Source: Zasmidium citrigriseum (taxonomy: Eukaryota > Ascomycota > Dothideomycetes > Mycosphaerellales > Mycosphaerellaceae). From it: 64,000 nt of DNA. Positions 11,391-21,202 of the stretch are shown here, one piece after another. A model generated the notes under the pieces. That model searched no databases. It was not told the origin of the DNA and saw nothing but the letters and a program-made list of their open reading frames with translations. Every line of letters starts with the position of its first letter. Within the stretch, counting starts at the first letter, position 1. The position numbers and the translations under genes are program-made. The stretch lies in assembly GCA_002786025.1 (NCBI GenBank), contig NHNW01000005.1, positions 1,108,975-1,172,974 of the forward strand, written 5' to 3'.

Positions 11391-13238
11391 ATGGCGCCTA
11401 GCATGGATATTGGCTGGCATCATGAAGGAAAGCCATGCTTTCGCTATCACGACGCAGTCCTATCGACCGTCAGCACCCTCAACGACAACATCGATGAGAC
11501 CAAACCGCCAAACCTGTCGCCAAACCCCTCCCGATACTTCGAAAATGATGGCCAAAACGGTCTCGAACCTCTCGGCGTGCCAGCCCGCAAACCATACCTC
11601 ACCCGTTCAGATCTACTGGCACTCACAACATGCACCTCCAGCTGCATCCTAGCGATGTGCGCCGTCGCCAACAATACACTGGCATGGCACCTCGGCTTCA
11701 CCAATCAGCTGATCCTCTCAGGCTTTCTGCTCAACGTCATGAATATGTGTCTGCAAAAGTCAACGACATTCCTCTTCATCCTCATCGAAGCTCGCTTCGG
11801 TAAATCGAAACTCCAGAACTACGACACCATTCTCCGCAAGGAAGTCCTGGGTCTGGGTCTTGATCTCGCTTGGAGGGTGGTACTGCTTTGCTCTTTGGCA
11901 TTACCAATCGGCCTCGGAGCAGCGTACAAAACTTTCCAGGGCGGTACAAGTTCTCTCGTTGTGAATGCAACCGATATCACCGGGTTGGGGCCAGATTATG
12001 GGATGTTCGATCTGCCCGGTTCGTTCCAAGGGGAGGCTGCGAGATACTTCAATGTTTCTCTGCCGTTTCTGTCTGCCGCTAGTCTGGTTACAACGGACCG
12101 TGGAGAGCGAGTGGAACCAGCACTGTCCTCTCAATACCCTCAGTACTATGGGTCGCACATGATGCTGCTGGGTCCGAAGACAACGGCGATTCTGGACTTG
12201 CCGAGGGATACCCGTCTGGCACCGCTACAACGCTCTCTGAACATTGGCGAGCATCTCCGGTTGGAAGCGAATGTCCGAGGCAGCGTGGTCACGCAGAGCG
12301 ACCTTTCGCCTGTCGAAGACCCGGTATATGAGTCAAGTTGTGAAAATCCCAATATGTCCACCACCATCGCCGCCATGAATCGAAACGACGCCGTATTCCT
12401 ACGGGCTCCATTGAAGCTTGGAGACAACTCGCGGATGTGGTTCGGCTTCGATAACGGCCAACGTGGCTGCAAAAAGACAGCTCAGTTCGCGAAACGGTAT
12501 GATATACGACGTCGTAATTGCCACGCCGTCTGGACCGTCACACGAGCAGGTATTCAGCTCTCATCGGGTTCCTGTCAAGACGATGATCTGCCCGTTCTCA
12601 AGCAATATATCTTCACCAAGAACACCTTCTTCGCGGGACCATCGTTCATACAGATCCTTAGAGAAACTTTGAACCAATTTTCCGATTTCCGAACAGCACG
12701 CAATGGATCGGCCTGGAAGGATCCATCCCTAACAGCCGCCATAAACGCAATGATCTGGTCCAAACCGGTGGGGATTCTGAATCTAGGAGTCAGTGATTCG
12801 CCAAAGACGCCCAGCAATCAGACTGGATGGGGCGGGCTCAATCGTACGCTTGAAGACCACGAATTGCTGTACGATGTTTCTGATGAGATTGCCACAATCA
12901 TTCGGCCGACACTGCGAAGAAGTTGGTTGCTTTATCTGGTCTTCACGGTACAGCCTATACTCATGGTAGCAGCCATTGCTGGGGCGGTCATTCTCCATTC
13001 CGTACCGCTAGGCCAAGGCTTTAGCATCGTCTCGATATTGGCTGGAGTGAGCGAGAACAAGGACCAGTTGGATTCGTTCCGGGGTGCATCGCTCTCAGGA
13101 GAGCTCCGGGAAGACGTGCGATTGGGCTTGCTGCCTGTGCACTCGAAAGGTACAGAGGGATGTATAGAATGTCAGTTACTTCGAAAGGATGCGAAGGCGC
13201 CTTCGGGGGATTTGCAAGCCGGAGTAGTGTATTCGTGA
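11391..13238 (+). CDS. Fungal membrane protein of unknown function (615 aa)
   Basis: Intronless gene. The ATG at 11391 gives MAPSMDIG. Residues up to about 70 are polar. Two closely spaced hydrophobic segments follow at about 70-120 (LLALTTCTSSCILAMCAVAN and the NQLILSGFLLNVMNMC region), then STTFLFILIEARFGKSKLQNYDTILRKE, then a third segment RVVLLCSLALPIGLGAAY near 170. A long domain of about 330 residues, with several N-x-S/T sites and paired cysteines, looks extracytoplasmic. A last hydrophobic region (about 515-550) ends in LILMVAAIAG-like sequence, and the tail is cytosolic. I know proteins of this architecture, with the phrase 'EARFGxSxLQNYDxxLR', only as uncharacterised fungal proteins. 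No catalytic motif is visible. Function unknown; a surface sensor or adhesion role is possible but unsupported. Confidence 0.7.
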   Translation: MAPSMDIGWHHEGKPCFRYHDAVLSTVSTLNDNIDETKPPNLSPNPSRYFENDGQNGLEPLGVPARKPYLTRSDLLALTTCTSSCILAMCAVANNTLAWHLGFTNQLILSGFLLNVMNMCLQKSTTFLFILIEARFGKSKLQNYDTILRKEVLGLGLDLAWRVVLLCSLALPIGLGAAYKTFQGGTSSLVVNATDITGLGPDYGMFDLPGSFQGEAARYFNVSLPFLSAASLVTTDRGERVEPALSSQYPQYYGSHMMLLGPKTTAILDLPRDTRLAPLQRSLNIGEHLRLEANVRGSVVTQSDLSPVEDPVYESSCENPNMSTTIAAMNRNDAVFLRAPLKLGDNSRMWFGFDNGQRGCKKTAQFAKRYDIRRRNCHAVWTVTRAGIQLSSGSCQDDDLPVLKQYIFTKNTFFAGPSFIQILRETLNQFSDFRTARNGSAWKDPSLTAAINAMIWSKPVGILNLGVSDSPKTPSNQTGWGGLNRTLEDHELLYDVSDEIATIIRPTLRRSWLLYLVFTVQPILMVAAIAGAVILHSVPLGQGFSIVSILAGVSENKDQLDSFRGASLSGELREDVRLGLLPVHSKGTEGCIECQLLRKDAKAPSGDLQAGVVYS

Positions 13239-14811
13239 CGAGTATTTTCGTAGCTCCTCTTTGAATTGTCTTGCCTTGTTGTGTGGGCTCGTATCTAATC
13301 CCCCCTCGGAGATCTGTTGGCCTTGCTCTGCAACGTGCCAGCGGTCATGGCAAAATTCTCGCGAGTCCAAGGTGTGTCAAGCCCAGAGGTAGAACCGTGC
13401 GGTGAAACATTCATATCGTCGGAAATGACAGGCTATGCTGACATTGGATTTGGAGATTGCCTTTAGCCATATATCCAGGATGCCAACACGGTCTTTGACA
13501 GGGTATTGCTCGATCATTGTGGATCGGCCCGGACAAGTAGCGTTGGCGCCAGACAAGTCTGCGGTTTGTCACTCCCTCTCTCTTCGCATCTCCTGATGGA
13601 CCAGGCCAATGTAGGCGTCGCCAGGGGCATCGCAAATGATGCGAGAAAGGAGAGAGGGTTCGGGGGGTGTTCGAGGCGGTATCGCGCTGACAAAGAGGTG
13701 GGTCTCGCGTGAACTTTGATTGGGGATTGTGGAGTCGGAAATGAGAGCCGGGAGCCGAAGTCCACTTCACCTGTTCTTCAACACTATAGCAGACATACTC
13801 TTCATCATCGAATCGCATGTGTATCGCATCTTGATTCCATTCCTACATCATCTCTTGAGCCTCGTCCTTCAATGCCCCTCGATCTCCAATGGTATTGGTA
13901 GATGGGCTGATGTCGCTAACGTCGAGCGCAAGGACGACGACCGAAGCAGGTATCGGGGAGAATTGTAGGCGACAGCACCGCGCCTGTGTTCGAAAACAGC
14001 CATACTGTGTGAGGGGTATTTCCAGAGCGAAATTTGTTCCGGATGATTTATCTCCGCCGGAATGCATGTTCAACGATGGCGATGGCAGCAACAGTGCCAT
14101 GAAGGGTGCCCATTTGACGGAGATGCTGGCAGGGTGAGATAGCCTGCGAGGAAGGCTCATCAGCATTGAGTGAAGCCCAGTCGCGCGCGCCTCTTCAGAT
14201 GTGAGATCTGTGTGCTGAGTGCAAGTTGGCCAGGGAGATGCAGGGCGCTTTCACCGAGGTGATGGCAGTATCGATCAGCGCATCTGAGGGGATTTGCTCA
14301 CAGCTGTTGGCTACAATGACGAAGACAGCAAATCTGATTATTCCAAGTGGAAAGAAGGCTCAAGGAGTAGGAAGCGCCCTTGGAAGGCTCACCTGGGTGT
14401 AGGAAGTTGATGCCCTGATAGCCCTTGATCGTTTATCACATATGGAGAGGTGGATGGTATTATCTACAGCTGTCCCCAACACATAGCCACTGCTATCAAG
14501 GTCTGATCGATCGATACAGTGACCTGGATCCCAATACTTTCCTGGGGATAGAGTCGAGAAGTCGAGGTCGGTGTCTGGGTGAGCTTGCCTCCGTGGCGGG
14601 CGTGATAAGGGCCGCGCCGGGCAGCGCGTACGTGTTAAGTTCGCTCCCAGCTTGCTGTTCCTTCTCTCTTTCTCTCCCATCATCCGAACCATCAAAAGCG
14701 CCTTCCAACCATCAAAGTTCACAAATAAACTCAGAGAAAGAACAAAGTTCACCGGGTAAGTTTCGGCTAAACTCAGCCCTGCACAACGGCGATCGACGCG
14801 GCGCGCTAATG
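13239..14811. other. Long intergenic region and probable leader of apsB
   Basis: No gene is seen in either strand up to about 14.4 kb. The reading frame of the coiled-coil gene stays open upstream from about 14425, but that part lacks the C-rich third positions seen after 14812 and has an AG acceptor-like site (GCTAATGCAG) just before the chosen start. A 5'-leader intron (donor GTAAGT near 14755) is therefore plausible. Confidence 0.4.
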
Positions 14812-14823
14812 CAGGTTAGAACC

Positions 14824-17800
14824 ATGCACTCCTTCCTCACGCAGCTTGAGGACGCGCTCACCCGCAAGGGCATCACCCTCGAGCGTCGCGCAAAGAAAGT
14901 CTTTCGCCGCTCGACGAAATACCTCGCACGTGTGGACAGTGTGTCGACGCTGCCCTCCGTCGTCACCTGCCCGCCGTCGCCCGAGAAGCCCCACTTCATC
15001 ACCATCAATGCGACCCGCAGCACCCTCTCCTCCATCTGCGCCGCCTCCAAAATGGACGACACTCTCCCGCGCCTGCCCAGCTTCGGCAGCCTGAACACCT
15101 CTTCCATCGCCGACGACCTCTCTTCATTCGACGCGCAGGACGATGACCGTCCCGAGACCCCACGCGCAAAGACCACCACCACTACTACCTCCCACTTCGA
15201 CGCGCCTACCGACACTGCCATCGCCCAGCATGTGCAGAGCATCCAAGTTCCCGAGACGGTCGCTAGAGACTTCCGTCTCCGGAACCGCTCCTCATCACCA
15301 GCACGTCGGCCCATGTCGTCCAGTGGCCTCGACAGCAGCACTCTCAGCATCCTCGACCGTCCGCGTAGGGCCCTGACGCTCAAGGAGCAAAACACCAAGA
15401 TCGACAAGCTCACCAAGGAGAACTTCGACTTGAAGCTGAAGATCCACTTCCTCGACCAAGCACTACAGACTCGCTCCGATGATGGCGTCAAAGACCTCAT
15501 CGAGAAGAATGTGCAGCTACAGACCGACCTCGCCAATGAGCGAAAAGAGTCTCAAGCAATGCGACGCAAGATGCGCGAGATGGAGCAGAAGATCAGCGAG
15601 CAGGAGGAGGCCCTGACTGAAGCTCGACAACACAAGTCAACCAAGGAGGACGAAGACGACGATCCGACCTTGCAAGCAGAAATGCACGAAGAGATCCTCT
15701 ATCTGCGACAGCAGCTGGATCATTCCGAAAACCAAGTCACGACACTCCGCGATGAGGTCATGACGAAAGAGCTCGAGAAGCGAAAGATGGCCGAGCACAT
15801 GCGTAGCATGGCCGGCAAGCGCGGTGAAGATACCGCTGGCATGAAGGAGACCATGGACATGTGGCAGGACCTTCTCAATGCCGAGACTGGACGACGCGAG
15901 CAGGCAGAGGAAGACGCCAGCAAGCTTCGAGACGAGATCACCGCTCTACGCCTGCAGATCGCATCACCATCAGCAACTCATCACAATCAAACCGACAGGA
16001 GACGCAGGAGCCGAGTTGGCCCAGCGCAAAGCCCAGCAAGCGACCCCGAGGCCGATCTCGTCGAAAGCATGGAGAACGCCGAATCAGGTGCTCTCATCGA
16101 ACAACTCAAACACGAAAACGCCGAACTCAGACGCGACCTGGGTGCTCAGACTAGCATGCTGACGTCCCGCAATCGCGAACGCGAACGGCTACAACAAGAG
16201 ATCGAAGACTTGAAGCTGCTCCAGCGCAAGAGCGACGGCGGTGCAAGATCCCTCGCTGGCGAAAGCATCTTTGATCGTTCCATCTCAAGAGCTCACCAGC
16301 GAAGCCAGTCAAGGGTTAGCGACCACACACAAGTGACTGAAGCTGAGCGCGATGAGTGGGACAAGAAGGAGGGGCAACTGCGAGACGCGAATGCCGAACT
16401 TCGGATCAAGTATCAGGAGCTTGATCGTACTCATCAGAAGTACTTGCACTACGTCGAAGTCATCGAGAGTGACTACAAAGGCATGGAGGACGAACTCAAC
16501 GAATGCCGAGAAGACCTCGTCAAATTGCAAAAGGAGCGCGACGATGCACTGCAGGCCTACCAGGAGCAGGAATCAGAGTATGCGGCTCTCAAGCAGGAGG
16601 CACTTGAAGAGATTCAAGCTTTGGATGAGGAGAAGAAGATGCTTGACGCCGAACTTCAAGAAACGGAGAGGAAGCTGCAGAAGACGGGCTCCAAGCTCCA
16701 AACCACCACCGACGACTACAAAGGTCTACAGAACGAGCTCCGCCAACTCACAGCGAGAGTCAACAACCTGGAGGATCTCAAAGAGCGTAACACGCGCACG
16801 ATTGAAACTCTGGAACAGCAACTGTCTGAAGCCGAAGACGAGCTGCAGAAATGGGAGCAGAAATGCAGCGAGCTTGATTCAAAGAATCGAAAGCTTGAAA
16901 TCACGCTGGAAAGCCTCCATTCAGAGATCACATTCTTGCGCGAGGAGCAAGAAGGAGACAAGATCAAGATCGGCGAGCTCGAGAACGCGCTCGAAGCCGC
17001 TCAGCAAACTATACAAGACGAGCAGGAGAAAATGCGCGAGATGGAGGAAAGCGTGGTCGAAGAACGTCAGCAACGCGACATCCTGGAAAACAAGTCCAAG
17101 GAAGAAGTCCAGAAAGTGCTCGACGACCTCAACGCAGAAAGTGCGAAGACAAAGGACGAAGTTAGGAAACTCCGTCGTTCCCTGTCCGCCAAAGAAGTCG
17201 AAGCTGGCAGCTGGAAACAGAAGCTGGAAGAGCTCGAACAAGCCCTTCGCAACATCTTGGGAGACGCCAATGGCACCAAAGCCACACTCCTCGCCGATAT
17301 CGAGAAGCTCCAGAGAGACTTGGAACAGACGACCAATGCGCTCGAAAGAGCACGGATGGACATCTCCGACAAAGATCGCCTGCTTCGACACCGCGATGGC
17401 TTGCTGGAGAGCACCAGTCTCGAATCACGGCGACTTTCGGACCTCCTCGAAAAGGAGCGCACGTCACGCAAACACGATCTCGAACGTTTCGAGAAGGCAC
17501 ACAGTGGCCAAGCAACACACCTGCGAACTATCGCACAGAAAGAGACACGCGTACTTGAGCTGGAGACAGTCCTCACACAAGACAGGCGCAAGATGGCGTC
17601 GCTCGAACAACAATACCGTGAGCAGCTGCATGAGCGAAACAACCTGCTCCTGGCGCTCTGGAACCGACTCTCAACCCTTTGCGGTTCGGACTGGGCACAG
17701 AACCACAGTCTCGTCAACGGCGAGCTACCAAGCGCAGAGGTCATCAGCAAGAACCTGCAAAGCTTCAACAAGAACATCATCTCAGCCGTCAAGACCATCG

Positions 17801-18540
17801 AGGCTCTCATCGGCAGTTTCAAGGTCCGAATCCGTAGCATTGAGAAGGACCTGTGGAGAGACTACCAAACCATCGAGCACAACTTGGAGATCCGCGTTCG
17901 CAGGATGGACGCTATCGAGCGTGCAGTCAAAGACACCCAGAATGCGATGGTCGAAGAGGCTGCACAGCGACCTCAGGCAAGCCGCAGCGTCAGCACCAAG
18001 AGCGTCAAAGGCAGCGAGGAGTTGGCAAAGCTCAAGGCGGACATGAAGCTCCTTAGGTCGGAGCTGAAGCTGCACCGCCAGTATCCAAGTGCCATGGCAC
18101 AGCAACTCATCAACCAAGAAACACAGCAAAACCCTGAGCACCTACGGCGTCAATCGAGCAGCGGCGGCTCGAACGGCAAGTCGCCATACAGCCCAGCCAG
18201 AAACCTGGTGAACAACCTTTTCCGACATCACTCGACATCAGCAGTCGAGCAGATTCAGATCCCCAACGACGAGCCTCCACCACGTCCACAACCCATTATG
18301 CTTCAGCAAGTGCCGGTGCAGGCCAACGATGTTCGATGGAATCACCGCTTGAAAGAGTTGGAAAAGCGACTCAAAGCTGAGCGAGAAGCCCGACTGCTGG
18401 ATCGTCGTGGCGCCAGACAACGGCTCGAAGAAGCCAGCCTCGAGAACGAGGAATTGAGAGCACGTCTTGAGAGGGCAGAGTCCCGAAGATCGAGCGTGCA
18501 AGAAGCCAGCGGAGCCGTCAGTGAACGATCGCTCGACTAG
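14824..18540 (+). CDS. apsB: Microtubule-organising-centre coiled-coil protein, ApsB/Mto1 family
   Basis: Protein of 1,238 residues if started at 14824; 14812 and 15052 (MDDTLPRLPSFGSL) are alternative starts. Residues about 180-250 (RRALTLKEQNTKIDKLTKENFDLKLKIHFLDQALQ and following) are the centrosomin N-terminal motif 1, which recruits and activates gamma-tubulin complexes. Long heptad coiled coil fills about 250-920. Near 940-1040 the segment ERNNLLLALWNRLSTLCG ... FKVRIRSIEKDLWRDYQTIEHNLEIRVRRMDAIERAV is a PACT-type domain that anchors such proteins at spindle pole bodies and, in Aspergillus, at septal and cytoplasmic organising centres. Both ends of the Mto1/ApsB architecture are present. 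It should nucleate cytoplasmic microtubules and affect nuclear positioning (family knowledge). No introns are needed in the body. Confidence 0.9.
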   Translation: MHSFLTQLEDALTRKGITLERRAKKVFRRSTKYLARVDSVSTLPSVVTCPPSPEKPHFITINATRSTLSSICAASKMDDTLPRLPSFGSLNTSSIADDLSSFDAQDDDRPETPRAKTTTTTTSHFDAPTDTAIAQHVQSIQVPETVARDFRLRNRSSSPARRPMSSSGLDSSTLSILDRPRRALTLKEQNTKIDKLTKENFDLKLKIHFLDQALQTRSDDGVKDLIEKNVQLQTDLANERKESQAMRRKMREMEQKISEQEEALTEARQHKSTKEDEDDDPTLQAEMHEEILYLRQQLDHSENQVTTLRDEVMTKELEKRKMAEHMRSMAGKRGEDTAGMKETMDMWQDLLNAETGRREQAEEDASKLRDEITALRLQIASPSATHHNQTDRRRRSRVGPAQSPASDPEADLVESMENAESGALIEQLKHENAELRRDLGAQTSMLTSRNRERERLQQEIEDLKLLQRKSDGGARSLAGESIFDRSISRAHQRSQSRVSDHTQVTEAERDEWDKKEGQLRDANAELRIKYQELDRTHQKYLHYVEVIESDYKGMEDELNECREDLVKLQKERDDALQAYQEQESEYAALKQEALEEIQALDEEKKMLDAELQETERKLQKTGSKLQTTTDDYKGLQNELRQLTARVNNLEDLKERNTRTIETLEQQLSEAEDELQKWEQKCSELDSKNRKLEITLESLHSEITFLREEQEGDKIKIGELENALEAAQQTIQDEQEKMREMEESVVEERQQRDILENKSKEEVQKVLDDLNAESAKTKDEVRKLRRSLSAKEVEAGSWKQKLEELEQALRNILGDANGTKATLLADIEKLQRDLEQTTNALERARMDISDKDRLLRHRDGLLESTSLESRRLSDLLEKERTSRKHDLERFEKAHSGQATHLRTIAQKETRVLELETVLTQDRRKMASLEQQYREQLHERNNLLLALWNRLSTLCGSDWAQNHSLVNGELPSAEVISKNLQSFNKNIISAVKTIEALIGSFKVRIRSIEKDLWRDYQTIEHNLEIRVRRMDAIERAVKDTQNAMVEEAAQRPQASRSVSTKSVKGSEELAKLKADMKLLRSELKLHRQYPSAMAQQLINQETQQNPEHLRRQSSSGGSNGKSPYSPARNLVNNLFRHHSTSAVEQIQIPNDEPPPRPQPIMLQQVPVQANDVRWNHRLKELEKRLKAEREARLLDRRGARQRLEEASLENEELRARLERAESRRSSVQEASGAVSERSLD

Positions 18541-19134
18541 GACTCCGAGCGCAAGCAGTTCTTCACTGTCAGGAAGACTTACCGTGCATCCCGACTTCAG
18601 CAGCACCGTCGCGTGCATTCGATTTGAGTCGACAACACCAACAACACACAAACGCCTGCAAGACAGAGGTGGATCTACAAACGTACTGCGAGGGCATTGG
18701 AGAGAGGAGGAAATGGCAGTCTCTTGGGAAATGGGAGGAACACTTGTACATTGAAGACGGCCGATGAATGTGTACTATATTGTTACCACTAGCCGCATGA
18801 AACGAGGAACGACGAATTGACGCTTATGAGCGGAGTCAGATTGTCACCACTATCATCTCATGTTTGTCTTGTGATCTTCCGTCGGCCAGTGAATGTCCTG
18901 ATCTTGTACCTTCCCCAAGCAGCTCACCTCCACCTCGGGCCGTCAGAGCCGCACGGCTGGCTGGGGACAAGCATGCAAGGTCGCTGTGCTTGTCTCAACG
19001 GCGCCTCAGACGCCCGCGAAGGTTGCGATTCATCTGTGATCGGCCTGCTAAGAGGGAGACCATGCCAATTGGTACTCCACAAACTCCACCGCCTTAGTCA
19101 CACGTCGACACGCACTAGTCAACGGCATTTCACC
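18541..19134. other. Intergenic, 3' flank of apsB and leader of the TLDc gene
   Basis: The frame of the TLDc protein is open back to about 18817, but upstream of 19135 the codons lose fungal bias and no conserved residues appear, so I treat this part as untranslated. No other gene is seen. Confidence 0.45.
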
Positions 19135-20145
19135 ATGTCCACCGACACGAAAGACTCGGATCCACGTCCTCCCCTTCAGCCTCCCCAACCGCACTACCAG
19201 AACCCCTTCATGAGCACGCTCTCCTACTTCACCGAACCTGTTTCATACACCGTCAAGGGTCTCGTCCGGCGGCTGTCAGAAGACGAGGCTCCCACCCCGC
19301 TTGCTCGAGCACTGAGTGCGAATTACAACGGCTCCATGACCGACCCTACGTTGGGTGTCTACCACCCACCGACGGCTCCCAAGAGGAGGAAATCGCCGTT
19401 TCAGCCTCCGCCTTTGACGCCTCTGACTCTGAGTGGATACAAGCAAGGCACGACATCAAAAGCGAGGTTGCTGAGGAAAGCCGTGGCAGAAGAGATCAGA
19501 CTACTCCTCCCACCACGCCTACAGCTCATGGACAACTGGAAACTCATCTACTCCGTCGAGCAAAACGGCAGCACCCTCTCAACCCTCTACGGTCTCTGCG
19601 ACCAATACAGAGGCAAGCGCGGCGGCTTCGTTGTCGTGGTCCGTGACTCCACAGGTGGCACTTTCGGCGCCTACCTCTCCGAAGCACCCAAACCGCAACC
19701 ACATTACTTCGGCAACGGCGAGTGCTTCCTCTGGCGCGCACTGATCCTCCCCGCGATCCCAGACCTCATAGACCTTCCTCCTCCACCCAGCGCAGACACC
19801 ACGCACGCCCAGCGAATGACAACGATCGGTATAGCACGAAACGGCTCCTCTGCATCCCTTGCGTCTTTGAACCCGCCTACGAACGGCCACGCGACTGGCA
19901 CCGCGACACCAGAAAGAATACGCTTCAAAGCATTCCCGTATACCGGCGAGAACGACTTCCAAGTCTACTGCCAGCAAGACTACCTCTCCGTCGGGGGAGG
20001 AGACGGGCACTATGGGCTGTGGCTGGACCAGAGCTTGAGTAACGGAGTCAGCGATACGTGTCCGACATTCGGGAACGAGAAGCTTAGTGATGAGGGATCG
20101 AAGTTTGAGATTATGGGTGTGGAGGTTTGGTATGTGGGATCGTAA
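19135..20145 (+). CDS. OXR1: TLDc-domain protein, OXR1-like (oxidation resistance)
   Basis: Single-exon gene of 336 residues starting MSTDTKDSDPRPPLQPPQPHYQNPF. The N-terminal 100 residues are mostly polar and Pro-rich, with a FMSTLSYFTEPVSYTVKGLVRRLSEDE segment. The TLDc domain spans about 105 to the end: LPPRLQLMDNWKLIYSVEQNGSTLSTLYGLCDQYRGKRGGFVVVVRDSTGGTFGAYLSE, YFGNGECFLWRA, then RFKAFPYTGENDFQVYCQQDYLSVGGGDGHYGLWLDQSLSNGVSDTCPTFGNEKLS and FEIMGVEVWYVG. A disordered Ser/Thr/Pro insertion of about 45 residues splits the domain between the ALILPAIPDL and ERIRFKAFPY strands. In eukaryotes TLDc proteins protect from oxidative stress and can act on the V-ATPase; here the role is inferred from homology. 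Confidence 0.9.
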   Translation: MSTDTKDSDPRPPLQPPQPHYQNPFMSTLSYFTEPVSYTVKGLVRRLSEDEAPTPLARALSANYNGSMTDPTLGVYHPPTAPKRRKSPFQPPPLTPLTLSGYKQGTTSKARLLRKAVAEEIRLLLPPRLQLMDNWKLIYSVEQNGSTLSTLYGLCDQYRGKRGGFVVVVRDSTGGTFGAYLSEAPKPQPHYFGNGECFLWRALILPAIPDLIDLPPPPSADTTHAQRMTTIGIARNGSSASLASLNPPTNGHATGTATPERIRFKAFPYTGENDFQVYCQQDYLSVGGGDGHYGLWLDQSLSNGVSDTCPTFGNEKLSDEGSKFEIMGVEVWYVGS

Positions 20146-21202
20146 TAGCATTTCGACAGAGGGGATATTTTGGGAGGAAGAATGTTAGAGCTGGAGATGG
20201 AAAGCAGGCATCAAAGGCATAGTAGAGGCGTCTTTGGGAGGCGTTTTTGGGCATAGAAGATAAGATACCCGGCTGGAAAGTACGAGCCATGAAAATCGAG
20301 AAGATTGCGGAATTACTATTGTCTTTCTAAACCTCCGTTGTGGCTGGAAAGTAGGGTTTCGTCAAGTCCAAGCCCCATCTTTTGCTGAGCTAGGTGAAGA
20401 GTTGCAGAGGACCCAAGGCAAGGGCGTTATGGTTGACTCGAGAATCGCATAAACATCTGACAGTGCACGAGTGCTGTCTAATCCCCTCTTCTCGCCAGAT
20501 GTTCCAGCGCCCGCTGCGGGCTCACGATTGAAGCCAAGAAGTCGGCGCTGGCTCATGGAATCGTTGCACGGATCAATATCATGCTTGACGCCCTGCTACT
20601 ACATTCGATGCACGGTACGAAGTACGGACGAATGGAACAATCTGATGTTGTGCCTGTCAATACAGTGCATTAATGATACCGCCATCTCAGCCTCGGAAGA
20701 TGGACGAAGGATCGACAGGCCCGAGGAGCTGAAGATGTAAATGTTGAGTCACAACGAATATATTCTCCAAGAACCGTTCTCATCATTCCATACTTGCCGT
20801 GAATTCTAGACATTCACTTGCTTGTCGCTCCTTCTCCAACTCAAAACACATGATCCATGCCAAGACTTTGGACCCCTGCTTAGCGTGACCTGGCTTGCGG
20901 ATGCAAGTGCTGGTCACTGTTCCGAAGAACACAGTCCGCCATTGCGCATCGAACCACGACAACTTCAACTTCACAGGTACGTCTTCTCAGCTTCAATCAC
21001 TTTGCTACAAAATGGCAAAATGTCTTGCGACAGTGGCGGATTCAGCAGTGTCTAGACGAGACACGGCGGTCATGCCACCACACAGCTGCTTTTTGCTCCT
21101 GACGCATCGAAAGCGTCCGATAATTCAATGATAGCTAACAATTGATTAACATGAATAGATCAGTGTGCCTAGTGCACACGATCATACCCGCCAACGCCCA
21201 CC
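20146..21202. other. Intergenic, no gene seen
   Basis: About 1 kb between two plus-strand genes. The open frames are short and without domain or codon pattern. It contains the promoter of the acetyltransferase gene. Confidence 0.45.

Noticed and set aside
16352..18046. A 564-codon plus-strand frame inside apsB
   Set aside because: It is the +1 shadow of the coiled-coil gene. Its Arg/Ser/Thr-rich translation has no domain, and the frame with the CM1 and PACT blocks is clearly the real one.
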